From positions 496,001 through 560,000 of the forward strand of contig NZ_OZ026452.1 of NCBI RefSeq assembly GCF_964019515.1: a stretch of 64,000 bases of DNA, in the 5' to 3' direction. Under the pieces are notes generated by a model, which saw nothing but the letters and a program-made list of their open reading frames with translations, was not told where the DNA came from and did not search any database. Source of the stretch: Serratia symbiotica (Periphyllus acericola). GTDB lineage: Bacteria; Pseudomonadota; Gammaproteobacteria; Enterobacterales; Enterobacteriaceae. This document shows, in pieces, positions 53,672 through 64,000 of this stretch (its first letter is position 1; each line of letters opens with the position of its first letter). The position numbers and the translations under genes are program-made.

Positions 53672-54513
53672 AGTATCGCCTCATAACTGCTGTGATTTTA
53701 ATTCCGCTGGTTATCGCAGTTCTGTTTTTGCTGCCGCCGTTGATTTTTGTCTTGATAACTCTGGTGGTGTGCATGTTAGCTGCTTGGGAATGGGGTCAAT
53801 TGGCCGGTTTTACTTCCCGCCCGAAACGCATTTTGTTGGCGATAATGTGCGGCTTTGTGTTGGCGCTGATGATGCTCAGCGTTCCCGCATATTCCCGTGC
53901 CGTTGACCTTTCGCTGATGGACGGCTCGCTATGGTTGTCGTTGGCCTGGTGGCTGACTGCACTACTGCTAGTGCTGTTTTATCCCCAGTCGGCAGAAGTC
54001 TGGCGTCATTCGCGTTCACTGCGCTTGCTTTTCGGCCTGCTGACCATCGTGCCTTTCTTCTGGAGTATGCTGGCGCTACGTCAGTGTGGCTATGTAGAGA
54101 ACCATTTTGCCGGTGCTTGGTGGCTATTGTATGTGATGTTGCTGGTATGGGGCGTGGATTCCGGTGCTTACATATTCGGTAAACTGTTCGGCAAGCATAA
54201 ACTGGCACCGAAGGTTTCTCCGGGCAAGACTTGGGAAGGGCTGATTGGCGGGCTAATGACTTCAGCGTTGATTGCATGGCTGTTTGGCCGCTATGCACCA
54301 CTGAATATAGTGCCGGTCACCCTGTTGGTCTGTTCGGTGATCGCCGCGTTAGCTTCGGTACTAGGTGATCTGGTCGAAAGCATGTTCAAACGTGAAGCAG
54401 GTATTAAAGACAGTGGGCGTCTGATACCGGGCCATGGCGGTATACTGGATCGTATCGACAGCCTGACCGCAGCCGTGCCTGTATTTGCCTGGATGATGCT
54501 GTTAGTGTTTTAA
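53665..54513 (+). CDS. cdsA: Phosphatidate cytidylyltransferase (CDP-diglyceride synthase)
   Basis: The 282-residue membrane protein makes CDP-diacylglycerol, precursor of all phospholipids. About eight membrane segments are visible. The family signature near the C terminus ([34 protein letters not shown]) is complete, with [12 protein letters not shown] before it. The start is TTG at 53665 ([14 protein letters not shown]), inside the uppS end, giving a 7-base overlap; alignment of the first residues with E. coli CdsA supports it. Confidence 0.96.
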   Translation: MLKYRLITAVILIPLVIAVLFLLPPLIFVLITLVVCMLAAWEWGQLAGFTSRPKRILLAIMCGFVLALMMLSVPAYSRAVDLSLMDGSLWLSLAWWLTALLLVLFYPQSAEVWRHSRSLRLLFGLLTIVPFFWSMLALRQCGYVENHFAGAWWLLYVMLLVWGVDSGAYIFGKLFGKHKLAPKVSPGKTWEGLIGGLMTSALIAWLFGRYAPLNIVPVTLLVCSVIAALASVLGDLVESMFKREAGIKDSGRLIPGHGGILDRIDSLTAAVPVFAWMMLLVF

Positions 54514-54541
54514 TCCGTCAATGGCGGGGAGTGAAGGGATA

Positions 54542-55897
54542 ATGTTTAGTATACTCCGGAACCTGTTGGCGTTTTTGGTGGCGCTTGGTGCATTAGTCAC
54601 CGTCCACGAGTTCGGGCATTTTTGGGTTGCCCGCCTATGTGGTGTGCGTGTAGAACGCTTCTGTATCGGATTTGGCCGTGCCCTGTGGTGCCGCACTGAC
54701 CGTCAGGGTACGGAGTATGTTATCGCTCTTATCCCGCTGGGTGGCTATGTGAAGATGCTGGATGAGCGGGTGGAGGCAGTTGCGCCTGCACGCCGCCACA
54801 AGGCTTTCAACAATAAACCCATCTGGCAGCGCGCAGCGATCGTCAGTGCTGGTCCCATCGCCAACTTCTTGTTTGCTATTCTGGCTTATTGGCTGGTGTT
54901 CATCATCGGTGTTCCAGCCTTCCGTCCAGTCGTCGGTGAAATCTCGCCGCAGTCCATCGCCGCAAAGGCCGAAATTTCGCCCGGAATGGAACTTAAGTCG
55001 GTTGATGGTATCGAAACGCCTGATTGGGAATCCGTTCGTCTGGCGTTAGTGGCGAAGATTGGTGACAGGCAAACCGAGGTGGGTATGGCACTGTTCTGTT
55101 CTTCGCAACAGGTGATCAAGACTCTGGATCTACGCCAGTGGAACTTTGAACCAGATAAACAGGACCCCGTGGTGGCGCTGGGTATTATTCCACGCGGCCC
55201 ACAGATAGAATCAGTGCTTGCCGAAGTGCAGCCGGATTCAGCGGCGCAAAAGGCAGGGTTACACGTAGGAGATAGGATAGTCAAAATCGATGATCAACGG
55301 CTGGATGGTTGGCAAACGTTGGTTAAGCGAATTCACTATAGCCCAGGCAAGCCGCTGGCTTTGGAGATCGAAAGAAACGGCCTCCTCTTGTTTTTGACGC
55401 TGATACCAGATACAAAAGCGATGGGAAAAGGCAAATCGGTAGGGTTTGCTGGCATCATTCCGAAAGTGCTGCCTCTGTCGGAAGAGTATAAGACAATTCA
55501 TCAATATGGATTTCTCCCTGCGCTGTATCAAGCCAGTGACAAAACATGGTATCTGATGCGGCTTACGTTCAGCATGCTAGGTAAATTGATAAGCGGTGAT
55601 GTAAAGCTGAGTAACCTGAGTGGCCCGATTTCAATTGCGCAGGGAGCGGGGGCGTCAGCCGGGAGCGGATTGGTGTATTATCTGATGTTCCTGGCTTTAA
55701 TTAGTGTCAACCTAGGGATCATCAATCTGTTCCCTTTACCGGTGTTAGATGGTGGGCATCTCCTCTTCCTGGCGATGGAAAAGTTGAAGGGGAGGCCGGT
55801 TTCTGAGCGAGTACTGGATTACAGCTACCGCATGGGTTCGATCATGCTGGTATTGCTTATGGGTCTTGCACTTTTCAATGATTTTTCTCGCCTTTAG
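54542..55897 (+). CDS. rseP: Site-2 protease RseP (sigma-E pathway)
   Basis: The 451-residue intramembrane metalloprotease cuts RseA after DegS, releasing sigma E. The zinc motif HEFGH is at residues 22-26 in the first membrane helix, two PDZ domains follow (around [19 protein letters not shown] for the second), and the third zinc ligand lies in [17 protein letters not shown]. The start [16 protein letters not shown] at 54542 is by family. It precedes bamA, so the stress sensor and the outer-membrane machinery lie together. Confidence 0.97.
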   Translation: MFSILRNLLAFLVALGALVTVHEFGHFWVARLCGVRVERFCIGFGRALWCRTDRQGTEYVIALIPLGGYVKMLDERVEAVAPARRHKAFNNKPIWQRAAIVSAGPIANFLFAILAYWLVFIIGVPAFRPVVGEISPQSIAAKAEISPGMELKSVDGIETPDWESVRLALVAKIGDRQTEVGMALFCSSQQVIKTLDLRQWNFEPDKQDPVVALGIIPRGPQIESVLAEVQPDSAAQKAGLHVGDRIVKIDDQRLDGWQTLVKRIHYSPGKPLALEIERNGLLLFLTLIPDTKAMGKGKSVGFAGIIPKVLPLSEEYKTIHQYGFLPALYQASDKTWYLMRLTFSMLGKLISGDVKLSNLSGPISIAQGAGASAGSGLVYYLMFLALISVNLGIINLFPLPVLDGGHLLFLAMEKLKGRPVSERVLDYSYRMGSIMLVLLMGLALFNDFSRL

Positions 55898-55936
55898 GGG
55901 CGGGGATAGGTTGGTTAGGAAGAACGCATAACAACG

Positions 55937-58342
55937 ATGGCGATAAAAAAGTTGCTCATAGCGTCGCTGCTGTTTAGCAGCGCCACCGTATATGGTGCGG
56001 ACGGGTTCGTAGTGAAGGACATTCATTTCGAAGGGCTGCAACGGGTCGCTGTCGGTGCGGCGCTGCTTAACATGCCGGTTCGCGTAGGCGATACCATCAC
56101 TGACGATGATATCGGTAATACCATCCGTGCTTTGTTTGCCACCAGCAATTTCGAGGACGTTCGCGTGCTACGTGATGGTAATACGCTGATTGTTCAGGTT
56201 AAGGAACGTCCTACCATCGCCCGCATTACTTTCTCCGGCAACAAGTCGGTAAAAGATGACATGCTCAGGCAGAACCTGGAAGTCTCTGGCGTTCGGGTTG
56301 GCGAGGCCCTTGACCGCACCACGATTTCCAGCATTGAAAAAGGGTTGGAAGATTTCTACTACAGCGTCGGTAAATATAGTGCATCGGTGAAAGCCGTAGT
56401 GACACCGTTGCCGCGCAACCGTGTCGATCTGAAATTGGTGTTCACGGAAGGGGTCTCTGCCAAGATCCAACAAATCAATATCGTTGGTAACCATGCTTTC
56501 ACCAATGATGAACTGATCTCACGTTTCCAACTGCGTGACGAAGTGCTGTGGTGGAACTTGGTCGGCGATCGCAAATATCAGAAACAGAAACTGTCGGGCG
56601 ATCTCGAAAATCTGCGCAGCTTCTATCTGGATCGCGGTTACGCGCGCTTCAACATCGATTCTACCCAAGTTAGTTTGACGCCAGATAAAAAAGGCATCTA
56701 CATTACCATCAACATGACTGAAGGCGGACAGTACAAACTATCTAAGGTGGTAGTGAATGGCAACTTGGCGGGGCACTCGCAGGAAGTTGCCCAGTTGACT
56801 AAAATCGAACCGGGCGAACTGTATAACGGCGGTAAATTGACCAAAATGGAAGACAACATCAAGACGATGTTTGGCCGTTACGGTTACGCCTACCCGCGTG
56901 TCGCCACCCAGCTAGAAACTAGCGACCAGGATAAAACCGTCACACTCCATGTAAATGTTGATGCGAGTAATCGCTTCTACGTGCGTCGTATTAAGTTTGA
57001 AGGTAACGATACCAGTAAAGATTCCGTATTGCGCCGTGAAATGCGTCAGATGGAAGGAGCTTGGTTGGGAAACGTTCAGGTCGAACAGGGTAAAGAGCGT
57101 CTGAATCGTCTGGGTTATTTCGAGACAGTTGATGTGGAAACCCAGCGTGTGCCGAGTAGCGCCGATCAGGTTGACGTCATCTACAAAGTGAAAGAGCGTA
57201 ACACCGGTAGTTTCAACTTCAGCATTGGCTATGGCACAGAAAGCGGTGTCAGCTTCAAAATGGGCATGCAGCAGGACAATTGGCTGGGTACCGGTTATTC
57301 CGTCGGCATCAATGGATCTAAGAACAATTACCAGACTTATACTGAACTGTCGGTCACTGACCCGTACTTCACTATGGATGGCGTGAGCTTGGGTGGCCGG
57401 GTTTTCTATAACAACTTTAAAGCGGATAACGCCGATCTTTCTGATTATACCAATAAGAGTTATGGGTTTGATGGCACTCTGGGTTTCCCGATCAGCGAAA
57501 ACAACTCGTTGCGTAGCGGTCTGTTCTATGTGCATAACGCTCTGTCGAACATGCAGCCTCAAATCGCCATGTGGCGCTACTTGAAGTCAGTGGTGATGGA
57601 GCCGAACACTGCCGATCGCGCCATCTACTCAACCGACGACTTTACCTTAAATCTGGGCTGGACTCACAATGATCTGGATCGCGGCTACTTCCCGACTTCG
57701 GGTAACCGCACCACGTTGAACGGCAAGGTCACCATTCCTGGCTCGGACAACAAATACTATAAAGTAACCTTGGATAGCGTGCAGTATGTGCCTATCAACA
57801 ATGATCACACCTGGGTGTTGTTGGGGCGTGGCCGTCTGGGTTACGCCGATGGTCTGGGCGGCAAGGAAACACCGTTCTATGAAAATTTCTATGCAGGCGG
57901 TTCGAGCACCTTGCGCGGTTTCCAGTCCAACACCATTGGCCCTAAGGCGGTATACTATAATACCCACTCGCATAGCTGTGCCGACAAGACAAAGATTTAT
58001 AATTCAGATGATGCCGTAGGCGGTAATGCCATGGCGGTCGCTAGCCTGGAATTGATTACCCCAACACCATTTATTAGTGAGAAATATGCCAAATCGGTGC
58101 GTACCTCTCTGTTCTTGGATACGGGTACGGTGTGGGATACCAAATGGCAGAATACCGCTGATACTCTCAAGTACGATGTGCCTTATTACAACAAGGTAAG
58201 CAATATTCGTGCTTCTTTCGGTGTCGCGTTACAATGGATGTCACCGCTGGGGCCGTTGGTATTTTCCTATGCTAAACCGCTAAAAAAACACTATGGCGAC
58301 AAGTCTGAACAGTTCCAGTTTAACATTGGTAAAACCTGGTAA
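55937..58342 (+). CDS. bamA: Outer membrane protein assembly factor BamA
   Basis: The 801-residue protein is the core of the BAM complex that folds beta-barrels into the outer membrane. A 20-residue signal peptide ([20 protein letters not shown]) is followed by five POTRA domains (about 21-420) and a 16-strand barrel. The barrel has the conserved LRGF motif in [12 protein letters not shown] and the C-terminal beta-signal FQFNIGKTW. Nine residues shorter than in E. coli, in barrel loops. Intact. Confidence 0.98.
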   Translation: MAIKKLLIASLLFSSATVYGADGFVVKDIHFEGLQRVAVGAALLNMPVRVGDTITDDDIGNTIRALFATSNFEDVRVLRDGNTLIVQVKERPTIARITFSGNKSVKDDMLRQNLEVSGVRVGEALDRTTISSIEKGLEDFYYSVGKYSASVKAVVTPLPRNRVDLKLVFTEGVSAKIQQINIVGNHAFTNDELISRFQLRDEVLWWNLVGDRKYQKQKLSGDLENLRSFYLDRGYARFNIDSTQVSLTPDKKGIYITINMTEGGQYKLSKVVVNGNLAGHSQEVAQLTKIEPGELYNGGKLTKMEDNIKTMFGRYGYAYPRVATQLETSDQDKTVTLHVNVDASNRFYVRRIKFEGNDTSKDSVLRREMRQMEGAWLGNVQVEQGKERLNRLGYFETVDVETQRVPSSADQVDVIYKVKERNTGSFNFSIGYGTESGVSFKMGMQQDNWLGTGYSVGINGSKNNYQTYTELSVTDPYFTMDGVSLGGRVFYNNFKADNADLSDYTNKSYGFDGTLGFPISENNSLRSGLFYVHNALSNMQPQIAMWRYLKSVVMEPNTADRAIYSTDDFTLNLGWTHNDLDRGYFPTSGNRTTLNGKVTIPGSDNKYYKVTLDSVQYVPINNDHTWVLLGRGRLGYADGLGGKETPFYENFYAGGSSTLRGFQSNTIGPKAVYYNTHSHSCADKTKIYNSDDAVGGNAMAVASLELITPTPFISEKYAKSVRTSLFLDTGTVWDTKWQNTADTLKYDVPYYNKVSNIRASFGVALQWMSPLGPLVFSYAKPLKKHYGDKSEQFQFNIGKTW

Positions 58343-58372
58343 AGGGTTTCGCCTCAGGCCAAAAAAGAAGTT

Positions 58373-58570
58373 ATACCCTAAATAATGCGAGTTGCAGGAG
58401 GCAGCAACGCAGTGACAGGTCAGTCGGGAACCGATTTAAGCAGTGCTTGTGCTGGTCCGCAGGCTGAACCTAAGGAATGAGGTTCATTAATCCACCGGAG
58501 TTTACCCCAGTCACTGACTGGGGTGAGCGAGGAAGGCTAACGCACAGGCAACGCGAAGTATGATAGGTAT
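58373..58570. repeat. ERIC element with an internal insertion
   Basis: It begins ATACCCTAAATAAT, then GCGAGTTGCAGG, and ends GCGAAGTATGATAGGTAT, the ERIC termini. The core GACTGGGGTGAGCGAGGAAG is perfect ERIC. At 198 bases it is about 70 longer than the usual 127; the extra part lies between about 58413 and 58500. It fills the bamA-skp gap. Confidence 0.85.
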
Positions 58571-58700
58571 TTCAAGAATCGCAAATGCCAGGCATCCGTG
58601 AGCGGGGAGTTGCATCTCATCGTGTTTAGCAGGATAAGTCTGGCAGATTGTGTACTTCGGTGTCATTTGATACAAATGTGTAGATGGTAAGGAGTCTATA

Positions 58701-59198
58701 GTGAAAAAGTGGTTTTGTGCCTCAGGCCTCGGTTTAGTAATGGCTGCTTCAGCGGGTGTTCAGGCAGCAGATAAAATCGCTGCCGTTAACGTCTCCAGCA
58801 TCTTCCAACAGTTGCCAGCACGTGAGACCGTGGATAAACAACTGGAAAATGAGTTTAAAGGCCGTGCGGTCGAACTCCAGAACATGGAGCATAGCCTTCA
58901 GACCAAAATGCAGCGTCTACAGCGGGATGGTGCTACCATGAAAGCCAGCGAGCGCAGCAAGTTGGAAAAAGAAGTGATGACGCAGCGCGAGCAGTTCTCT
59001 CGGAAAGCACAGGCTTTCGAGCAGGATAACCGCCACCGTCAGATGGAAGAGCGTAACAAAATCCTTAGCCGTATTCAGGATGTGGTGAAATCTGTTGCCA
59101 GCAAAGAGGGCTATGACGTAGTGATCGACGCTAATGCTGTTGCCTACGTAAGTTCTTCTAAAGACATCACGGCTGAAGTGCTGAAACAGGTTAAATAA
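58701..59198 (+). CDS. skp: Periplasmic chaperone Skp
   Basis: The 165-residue trimeric chaperone holds unfolded outer-membrane proteins. A signal peptide with cleavage after GVQA (residue 22) is followed by [17 protein letters not shown] and long charged helices (the tentacles, about 60-130) ending in [18 protein letters not shown]. Slightly longer than the 161 residues of E. coli. It lies between bamA and lpxD. Confidence 0.96.
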   Translation: MKKWFCASGLGLVMAASAGVQAADKIAAVNVSSIFQQLPARETVDKQLENEFKGRAVELQNMEHSLQTKMQRLQRDGATMKASERSKLEKEVMTQREQFSRKAQAFEQDNRHRQMEERNKILSRIQDVVKSVASKEGYDVVIDANAVAYVSSSKDITAEVLKQVK

Positions 59199-59202
59199 CA
59201 AC

Positions 59203-60231
59203 ATGTTTTCAATTCGACTGGCTGATTTAGCGCAGCAGTTGAATGCACAATTGCACGGTGATGGCGAACTCGTCATCATCGGCATTGCCTCAATGCATTC
59301 GGCACAGGCTGGCCAAATCACGTTTTTGTCAAACAGTCGCTATCAAGAGAAACTGGCCTCCTGCCATGCGAGCGCTGTGGTGCTCACCGAGGCAGATTTA
59401 CCCCACTGCCGTTCTGCGGCGCTGGTGGTTAAAAACCCTTACCTAACTTATGCGTACATGGCGCAGTTAATGGATACTACCCCACTTCCCGCACAGGAAA
59501 TCTCGCCAAGCGCGGTGATTTCGCCTACAGCAACGCTGGGGCAGCATGTCGCCATTGGGGCGAATGCGGTGATCGAGCCAGGTGCAGTACTTGGCGATCA
59601 CATGGTCATCGGCCCAGGCTGCTTTATCGGTAAATGTGCACGTATCGGCGCGGGTACGCGTCTATGGGCTAACGTCACTATTTATCATGAGGTCGAGATC
59701 GGCCAGCATTGTTTGATCCAGTCCGGTACAGTGATCGGTGCTGATGGCTTTGGCTATGCCAACGAACGCGGTAACTGGATAAAGATCCCGCAGTTGGGTA
59801 CGGTGATTATTGGTGATCGTGTAGAGATTGGCGCTTGCACCACCATTGACCGAGGCGCGTTGGATAACACCCTGATTGGGAACGGTGTTATCATCGACAA
59901 CCAATGCCAGATTGCACACAATGTGGTGATTGGCGACAATACTGCCGTTGCTGGCGGTGTGATCATGGCAGGCAGCTTGAAAATGGGCCGTTATTGCCAG
60001 ATCGGCGGTGCCAGCGTGCTCAATGGCCATATGGCCATTGCTGATAAGGTAGTGGTCACCGGAATGGGAATGGTCATGCGACCTATCACTGAACCTGGGG
60101 TATACTCATCGGGCATTCCGTTACAACCCAACAAGGTTTGGCGTAAAACCGCTGCGTTGGTGATGAATATCGATGAGATTAGCAAGCGCTTGAAAGCTGT
60201 AGAACGAAAAGTTGGAAAAGACGATACCTGA
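59203..60231 (+). CDS. lpxD: UDP-3-O-(3-hydroxymyristoyl)glucosamine N-acyltransferase
   Basis: The 342-residue trimeric acyltransferase adds the second hydroxyacyl chain in lipid A synthesis. The N-terminal uridine-binding domain ([20 protein letters not shown]) is followed by a left-handed beta helix of hexapeptide repeats from about residue 100 ([20 protein letters not shown]). The catalytic histidine is in [17 protein letters not shown] sequence. It starts 4 bases after skp. Confidence 0.97.
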   Translation: MFSIRLADLAQQLNAQLHGDGELVIIGIASMHSAQAGQITFLSNSRYQEKLASCHASAVVLTEADLPHCRSAALVVKNPYLTYAYMAQLMDTTPLPAQEISPSAVISPTATLGQHVAIGANAVIEPGAVLGDHMVIGPGCFIGKCARIGAGTRLWANVTIYHEVEIGQHCLIQSGTVIGADGFGYANERGNWIKIPQLGTVIIGDRVEIGACTTIDRGALDNTLIGNGVIIDNQCQIAHNVVIGDNTAVAGGVIMAGSLKMGRYCQIGGASVLNGHMAIADKVVVTGMGMVMRPITEPGVYSSGIPLQPNKVWRKTAALVMNIDEISKRLKAVERKVGKDDT

Positions 60232-60326
60232 TAAATGGTACGCTGCATTATAGCGCGGTAACTGAGCGACAAATAAGTCATAAAACGGTTTAAATAGCGC
60301 AGGGGGGAGCCTCAGAAAAGGCTCAT

Positions 60327-60406
60327 AATCCCTTGGAGCATAGACTGTTATGTGACTGAGGTGAGCGAAGGCAGCTAACAAAAATGCAGTTTGTCAGATG
60401 AAGGGT
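60327..60406. repeat. Decayed ERIC half-element
   Basis: TGTGACTGAGGTGAGCGAAG at 60351-60370, followed by GCAGCTAACAAAAATGCAGT and a terminal GATGAAGGGT, lines up with the ERIC core and right end with several substitutions. The left half is only weakly visible. It lies in the 339-base lpxD-fabZ gap, which holds nothing else recognisable. Confidence 0.6.
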
Positions 60407-60570
60407 CTAATCACCTACTCGCCCACCATACTGAGTACTATACAAAACGCGTTTGTCATGAGACCAAAAGTATAAAGAGTTGCTAATTTGCGTCCCGTAC
60501 GATGATCTCTTCTGGGGTCAGCGCAGGCCGTGTTGTTAATGTCATCAGTTTTAAAGACAGGAAGAGTATT

Positions 60571-61026
60571 TTGATTACTGACACTCATACTCTGGATATT
60601 GCAGAAATTTTGGAACTGCTTCCTCACCGTTACCCGTTCTTACTGGTTGATCGCGTCCTCGATTTTGAGGAGCACAAGTTCCTCCGTGCGGTGAAGAACG
60701 TATCTGTTAATGAGCCGTTTTTCCAAGGACATTTCCCTGGAAAACCGATTTTCCCAGGTGTATTGATTTTGGAAGCCATGGCACAAGCCACCGGCATATT
60801 GGCGTTTAAAAGCGTCGGTAAACTGGAGCTGACCGAGCTGTACTATTTCGCCGGTATTGACGAAGCTCGCTTCAAGCATCCGGTAGTGCCTGGCGATCAG
60901 ATGATCATGGAAGTCACCTTTGAGAAAACCCGTCGTGGTTTGACGCGTTTTAAGGGCGTGGCGATAGTTGATGGTAAAATTGTCTGCGAAGCAACCATGA
61001 TGTGTGCCCGCAGCAGGGAGGCTTAA
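60571..61026 (+). CDS. fabZ: 3-hydroxyacyl-ACP dehydratase FabZ
   Basis: The 151-residue hot-dog fold dehydratase makes trans-2-enoyl-ACP in fatty acid elongation. Catalytic H54 ([14 protein letters not shown]) and E68 ([11 protein letters not shown]) are at the family positions. The start is TTG at 60571 ([20 protein letters not shown]), as in E. coli; a GGAAGAG ribosome site lies just before it, and upstream in-frame ATGs would add 23 residues without family support. First of the fabZ-lpxA-lpxB set sharing hydroxymyristoyl-ACP. Confidence 0.95.
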   Translation: MITDTHTLDIAEILELLPHRYPFLLVDRVLDFEEHKFLRAVKNVSVNEPFFQGHFPGKPIFPGVLILEAMAQATGILAFKSVGKLELTELYYFAGIDEARFKHPVVPGDQMIMEVTFEKTRRGLTRFKGVAIVDGKIVCEATMMCARSREA

Positions 61027-61029
61027 TCC

Positions 61030-61818
61030 GTGATTGACGAAACTGCCTTTATCCACCCCAGTGCGATAGTCGAGGAAGGCGCTGTTATTGGTGCCGGTGT
61101 ATATATTGGTGCCTGCTGCTATGTCGGCTCTCAGGTGGAAATCGGCATTGGCACGGTACTGAAATCTCATGTTGTGGTGAACGGCATAACCAACATTGGC
61201 CGCGATAACCAGATCTATCAGTTCGCCTCCATTGGTGAAGTGAATCAAGATTTGAAATACGCAGGCGAGCCAACGCGCGTTGAAGTGGGTGACCGCAATC
61301 GCATCCGCGAAAGTGTCACCATCCATCGCGGTACTGCGCAGGGAACTGGCCTGACTAAAGTAGGTAATGACAACCTGCTGATGGTTAACGTGCACATTGC
61401 ACATGATTGTGTGGTCTGTAACGCCTGTGTGCTGGCTAACAACGCTACGTTGGCGGGGCATGTTGAGGTCGATGACTATGCCATTATAGGCGGTATGACG
61501 GCGATCCATCAATTCTGCATTATTGGCGCGCATGTGATAGTGGGGGGATGCTCCGGCGTTGCTCAGGATGTGCCTCCTTTCGTCATCGCCCAGGGTAACC
61601 GTGCTATGCCGATCGGCGTTAACGCTATTGGCCTGAAACGCCGAGGTTTTGATAAGGATGAGATCCAGACGATCCGTAACGCTTACAAGATCCTTTATCG
61701 CCGTGAAAAAACGCTGGATCAAGCGAAGGCAGAAATCGAAGCTCTAGCCAAAGAGCAGCCAGTGGTACAGCAGTTCCTCGATTTTTTCACCCGTTCAACC
61801 CGTGGTATAATTCGCTGA
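61030..61818 (+). CDS. lpxA: UDP-N-acetylglucosamine acyltransferase
   Basis: The 262-residue trimer carries out the first step of lipid A synthesis, transferring hydroxymyristate to UDP-GlcNAc. Hexapeptide repeats form a left-handed helix from the N terminus ([20 protein letters not shown]), and the catalytic histidine is the second H in [13 protein letters not shown]. Start GTG at 61030, as in E. coli, 3 bases after fabZ. Same length as E. coli. Confidence 0.97.
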   Translation: MIDETAFIHPSAIVEEGAVIGAGVYIGACCYVGSQVEIGIGTVLKSHVVVNGITNIGRDNQIYQFASIGEVNQDLKYAGEPTRVEVGDRNRIRESVTIHRGTAQGTGLTKVGNDNLLMVNVHIAHDCVVCNACVLANNATLAGHVEVDDYAIIGGMTAIHQFCIIGAHVIVGGCSGVAQDVPPFVIAQGNRAMPIGVNAIGLKRRGFDKDEIQTIRNAYKILYRREKTLDQAKAEIEALAKEQPVVQQFLDFFTRSTRGIIR

Positions 61819-61821
61819 CTT

Positions 61822-62970
61822 ATGCCAAAGCGCCCACTGACTATTGGATTAGTCGTCGGAGAAACCTCCGGTGATATTCTAGGCACCGGATTAATCCGCG
61901 CGCTCAAGGCACGGGTACCCAACGCGCGTTTTGTTGGCGTCGCTGGCCCACTTATGCAGGCTGAAGGCTGTGAAGCCTGGTACGAAATGGAAGAACTGGC
62001 GGTAATGGGCGTGGTGGAAGTGATGGAGTGTTTGCCACGCCTACTAAAGCTCCGCAAGGATTTGACCCGCCGCTTCAGCGACCTAAAGCCGGATGTGTTT
62101 GTCGGTATCGATGCGCCGGACTTTAACATCACGCTGGAAGGCCGTCTTAAGCAGCGCGGCATTCGCACTATCCACTATGTCAGCCCATCGGTCTGGGCTT
62201 GGCGTCAGAAGCGCGTTTTCAAAATTGGCAAAGCCACTGATTTGGTGCTGGCCATTCTCCCTTTCGAAAAAGCGTTTTATGACCTTTTCAACGTTCCGTG
62301 CCGGTTTATCGGCCACACCATGGCGGATGCTATGCCACTACAGCCGGATCGACTGGCAGCACGTGTTGCGTTGGATATTGACCCACAGGTTAGTTGTCTG
62401 GCGCTGTTGCCCGGCAGCCGCAGCGCAGAAGTCGAGATACTGAGTGCTGATTTCCTGAAAACCGCGCAACAGTTGCGTAGCCATTATCCAGATCTGGAAG
62501 TGGTGGTGCCGTTGCTCAACGCCAAGCGGCGCGAGCAGTTCGAACGCATCAAGGCTGAGGTGGCTCCGGAGCTGACTGTACATCTGCTGAACGGGCAGGG
62601 GCGCAAAGCGATGATAGCCAGCAACGCGGCGTTGTTGGCATCGGGCACTGCTGCGCTGGAGTGCATGCTGGCCAAGTGTCCGATGGTGGTGGGTTACCGC
62701 ATGAAGTCGTTTACCTTTTGGCTGGCGCAACGGCTGGTGAAGACTCCTTATGTATCACTACCCAACCTGCTGGCGGGACGAGAAATTGTTACCGAGCTAC
62801 TGCAAAATGATTGCGTGCCGGACAAGCTAGCAGCGGCGTTGATGCCGTTGCTGGAAGACAGCTCGCAGAGTGAAAAACTGAAGCAGGCCTTCCTGACCTT
62901 GCACCAAAGCATCCGCTGTGGTGCCGATGAACAGGCCGCTCAGGCGGTGTTGGAAGGGGCGTTAGCATGA
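61822..62970 (+). CDS. lpxB: Lipid-A-disaccharide synthase
   Basis: The 382-residue GT19 glycosyltransferase joins UDP-diacylglucosamine and lipid X. The N-terminal [37 protein letters not shown] and the C-terminal donor site with [13 protein letters not shown] and [20 protein letters not shown] are intact. Same length as E. coli; starts 3 bases after lpxA and overlaps rnhB by 4 bases (ATGA). Confidence 0.97.
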   Translation: MPKRPLTIGLVVGETSGDILGTGLIRALKARVPNARFVGVAGPLMQAEGCEAWYEMEELAVMGVVEVMECLPRLLKLRKDLTRRFSDLKPDVFVGIDAPDFNITLEGRLKQRGIRTIHYVSPSVWAWRQKRVFKIGKATDLVLAILPFEKAFYDLFNVPCRFIGHTMADAMPLQPDRLAARVALDIDPQVSCLALLPGSRSAEVEILSADFLKTAQQLRSHYPDLEVVVPLLNAKRREQFERIKAEVAPELTVHLLNGQGRKAMIASNAALLASGTAALECMLAKCPMVVGYRMKSFTFWLAQRLVKTPYVSLPNLLAGREIVTELLQNDCVPDKLAAALMPLLEDSSQSEKLKQAFLTLHQSIRCGADEQAAQAVLEGALA

Positions 62971-63560
62971 TTAAACCTTTTATCTATCCCGCTGCACTGC
63001 TGATTGCCGGTGTAGATGAGGTGGGTCGTGGCCCGCTGGTTGGTGCCGTGGTGACCGCCGCGGTGATCCTCGATCAAGCGCAGCCGATCGTCGGCTTGGC
63101 GGACTCGAAAAAGCTCAGTGAAAAGCGCCGCCTGGCACTGTATGAGGAAATTATCGCCAAGGCATTGTCCTGGAGCCAGGGGCGTGCTGAGCCGGAAGAG
63201 ATTGACAGGTTGAATATTCTGCACGCTACTATGCTGGCGATGCAGAGGGCGGTTGCTGGGTTGTCTATTGTACCGGATATGGTGCTGATCGACGGTAACC
63301 GCTGCCCAACGTTACCGATGCGCTCGCAGGCGGTGGTGAAGGGCGACAGCCGCGTGGCGGAAATCAGCGCGGCGTCGATTCTTGCTAAGGTCACACGCGA
63401 TCTGGAAATGATTGAGTTAGATCGTGTGTTCCCTGGCTACGGCTTCGCGCAGCACAAGGGCTACCCGACCGCCTTCCATATGGAGCAACTGGCTGTGCTG
63501 GGGGCGACCGAACACCACCGCCGCAGTTTTGCCCCGGTGAGAAGGGCGCTGGAGCTATAA
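62967..63560 (+). CDS. rnhB: Ribonuclease HII
   Basis: The 197-residue enzyme cuts RNA in RNA-DNA hybrids, including single ribonucleotides. The acidic active site is visible as D17-E18 in [12 protein letters not shown] and in [12 protein letters not shown], with [21 protein letters not shown] downstream. The ATG overlaps the lpxB stop. One residue shorter than in E. coli. Confidence 0.97.
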   Translation: MIKPFIYPAALLIAGVDEVGRGPLVGAVVTAAVILDQAQPIVGLADSKKLSEKRRLALYEEIIAKALSWSQGRAEPEEIDRLNILHATMLAMQRAVAGLSIVPDMVLIDGNRCPTLPMRSQAVVKGDSRVAEISAASILAKVTRDLEMIELDRVFPGYGFAQHKGYPTAFHMEQLAVLGATEHHRRSFAPVRRALEL

Positions 63561-63624
63561 GCTGCAATGCGTAAGCGTTAACCTTAGCTCGGTATGCCGA
63601 GCCACTTCATTCAGGTATCTGGAT

Positions 63625-64000
63625 ATGGCCGAACCCCATTTCATTCACTTGCGTGTTCACAGTGACTACTCGATGATTGATGGATTAGCAAAGATTGTGC
63701 CTTTGGTGAAGAGAGCTGCTGCCTTAGCCATGCCTGCTTTGGCAATCACCGACTTTACCAACTTGTGCGGTCTGGTGAAGTTCTACGGTAGTGCGCATGG
63801 CGCGGGGATTAAACCGATCATCGGCGCGGATCTCCATGTGCAAAGCGACGTGCTGGGCGATGAGTTGGCGCAGCTCACGGTATTGGCCACCAACAGCGCA
63901 GGCTACCAGAATTTGACACTGCTTATTTCCCGCACCTATCAGCGCGGCTATGGTTATGCTGGGCCGATTATCGATCGCGACTGGCTGATCGAACACCGTG
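63625..64000 (+). CDS. dnaE: DNA polymerase III alpha subunit, partial
   Basis: The first 125 codons of the replicative polymerase are inside the window; the gene runs off the right edge. The N terminus [19 protein letters not shown] and [18 protein letters not shown] belong to the PHP domain of DnaE. It starts 64 bases after rnhB, the same order as in E. coli. No damage in the visible part. Confidence 0.97.
   Translation, partial: MAEPHFIHLRVHSDYSMIDGLAKIVPLVKRAAALAMPALAITDFTNLCGLVKFYGSAHGAGIKPIIGADLHVQSDVLGDELAQLTVLATNSAGYQNLTLLISRTYQRGYGYAGPIIDRDWLIEHR

Overview
This window reads as the chromosome of a gammaproteobacterium of the Enterobacterales. Gene content and protein sequence sit close to Serratia, but the state of the genome is that of a host-restricted symbiont early in reductive evolution. 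About fifteen genes are broken by in-frame stops, frameshifts or deletions. Four defective copies of one IS903-like element (IS5 family) are present, and core genes beside the wrecks are intact. An aphid-type Serratia symbiotica lineage fits best; this is an inference from protein resemblance and decay pattern, not a database match.

Layout. (1) 1-6683, minus strand: the F1Fo ATP synthase operon, all eight structural genes good (atpC cut by the window edge), with atpI dead. (2) 6684-10954: an AT-rich atp promoter region, rsmG pseudogene, mnmG, the chromosomal replication origin oriC, mioC, and the 3' stub of asnC cut by an IS. (3) 12038-25675: priA, rpmE, metJ, the wrecked metB-metL-metF genes, an oxyR remnant joined to metF by a deletion, a dead sthA, then fabR, yijD, trmA and murI. 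(4) 25727-31823: a full rRNA operon (16S, tRNA-Ile, tRNA-Ala, 23S, 5S, tRNA-Thr, second 5S) followed by a decayed tRNA-Asp. (5) 31972-41399: an integrase fragment, truncated speB, tktA, dead epd, pgk, fbaA, then a decayed block (DUF1345 gene, mscS, yggE, argP). (6) 42698-46385: uvrA and tyrB, convergent, both dead and joined at their 3' ends. (7) 47749-64000, plus strand: the intact essential cluster rpsB-tsf-pyrH-frr-dxr-uppS-cdsA-rseP-bamA-skp-lpxD-fabZ-lpxA-lpxB-rnhB-dnaE, in the same order as Escherichia coli.

Together the intact genes give energy conversion, tRNA wobble modification, replication restart, lower glycolysis and pentose phosphate flow, translation, isoprenoid and phospholipid synthesis, lipid A synthesis and outer-membrane assembly. 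Lost or broken are methionine synthesis (metB, metL, metF), the peroxide regulator OxyR, soluble transhydrogenase, nucleotide excision repair (uvrA), an aromatic aminotransferase (tyrB), a PLP-pathway dehydrogenase (epd), agmatinase and a mechanosensitive channel.

Three of the four IS copies sit between genes that are far apart in E. coli and lack target duplications, so IS recombination probably shaped the region. I found no CRISPR array, toxin-antitoxin pair, secretion locus, biosynthetic cluster or defence system. The most interesting signals are a replication origin with a decayed R1 DnaA box, a 32-bp perfect palindrome between sthA and fabR, an identical stop codon in all four transposase copies, an intact MetJ repressor and operators over a dead methionine locus, and a roughly 143-bp dispersed repeat with hairpin ends.
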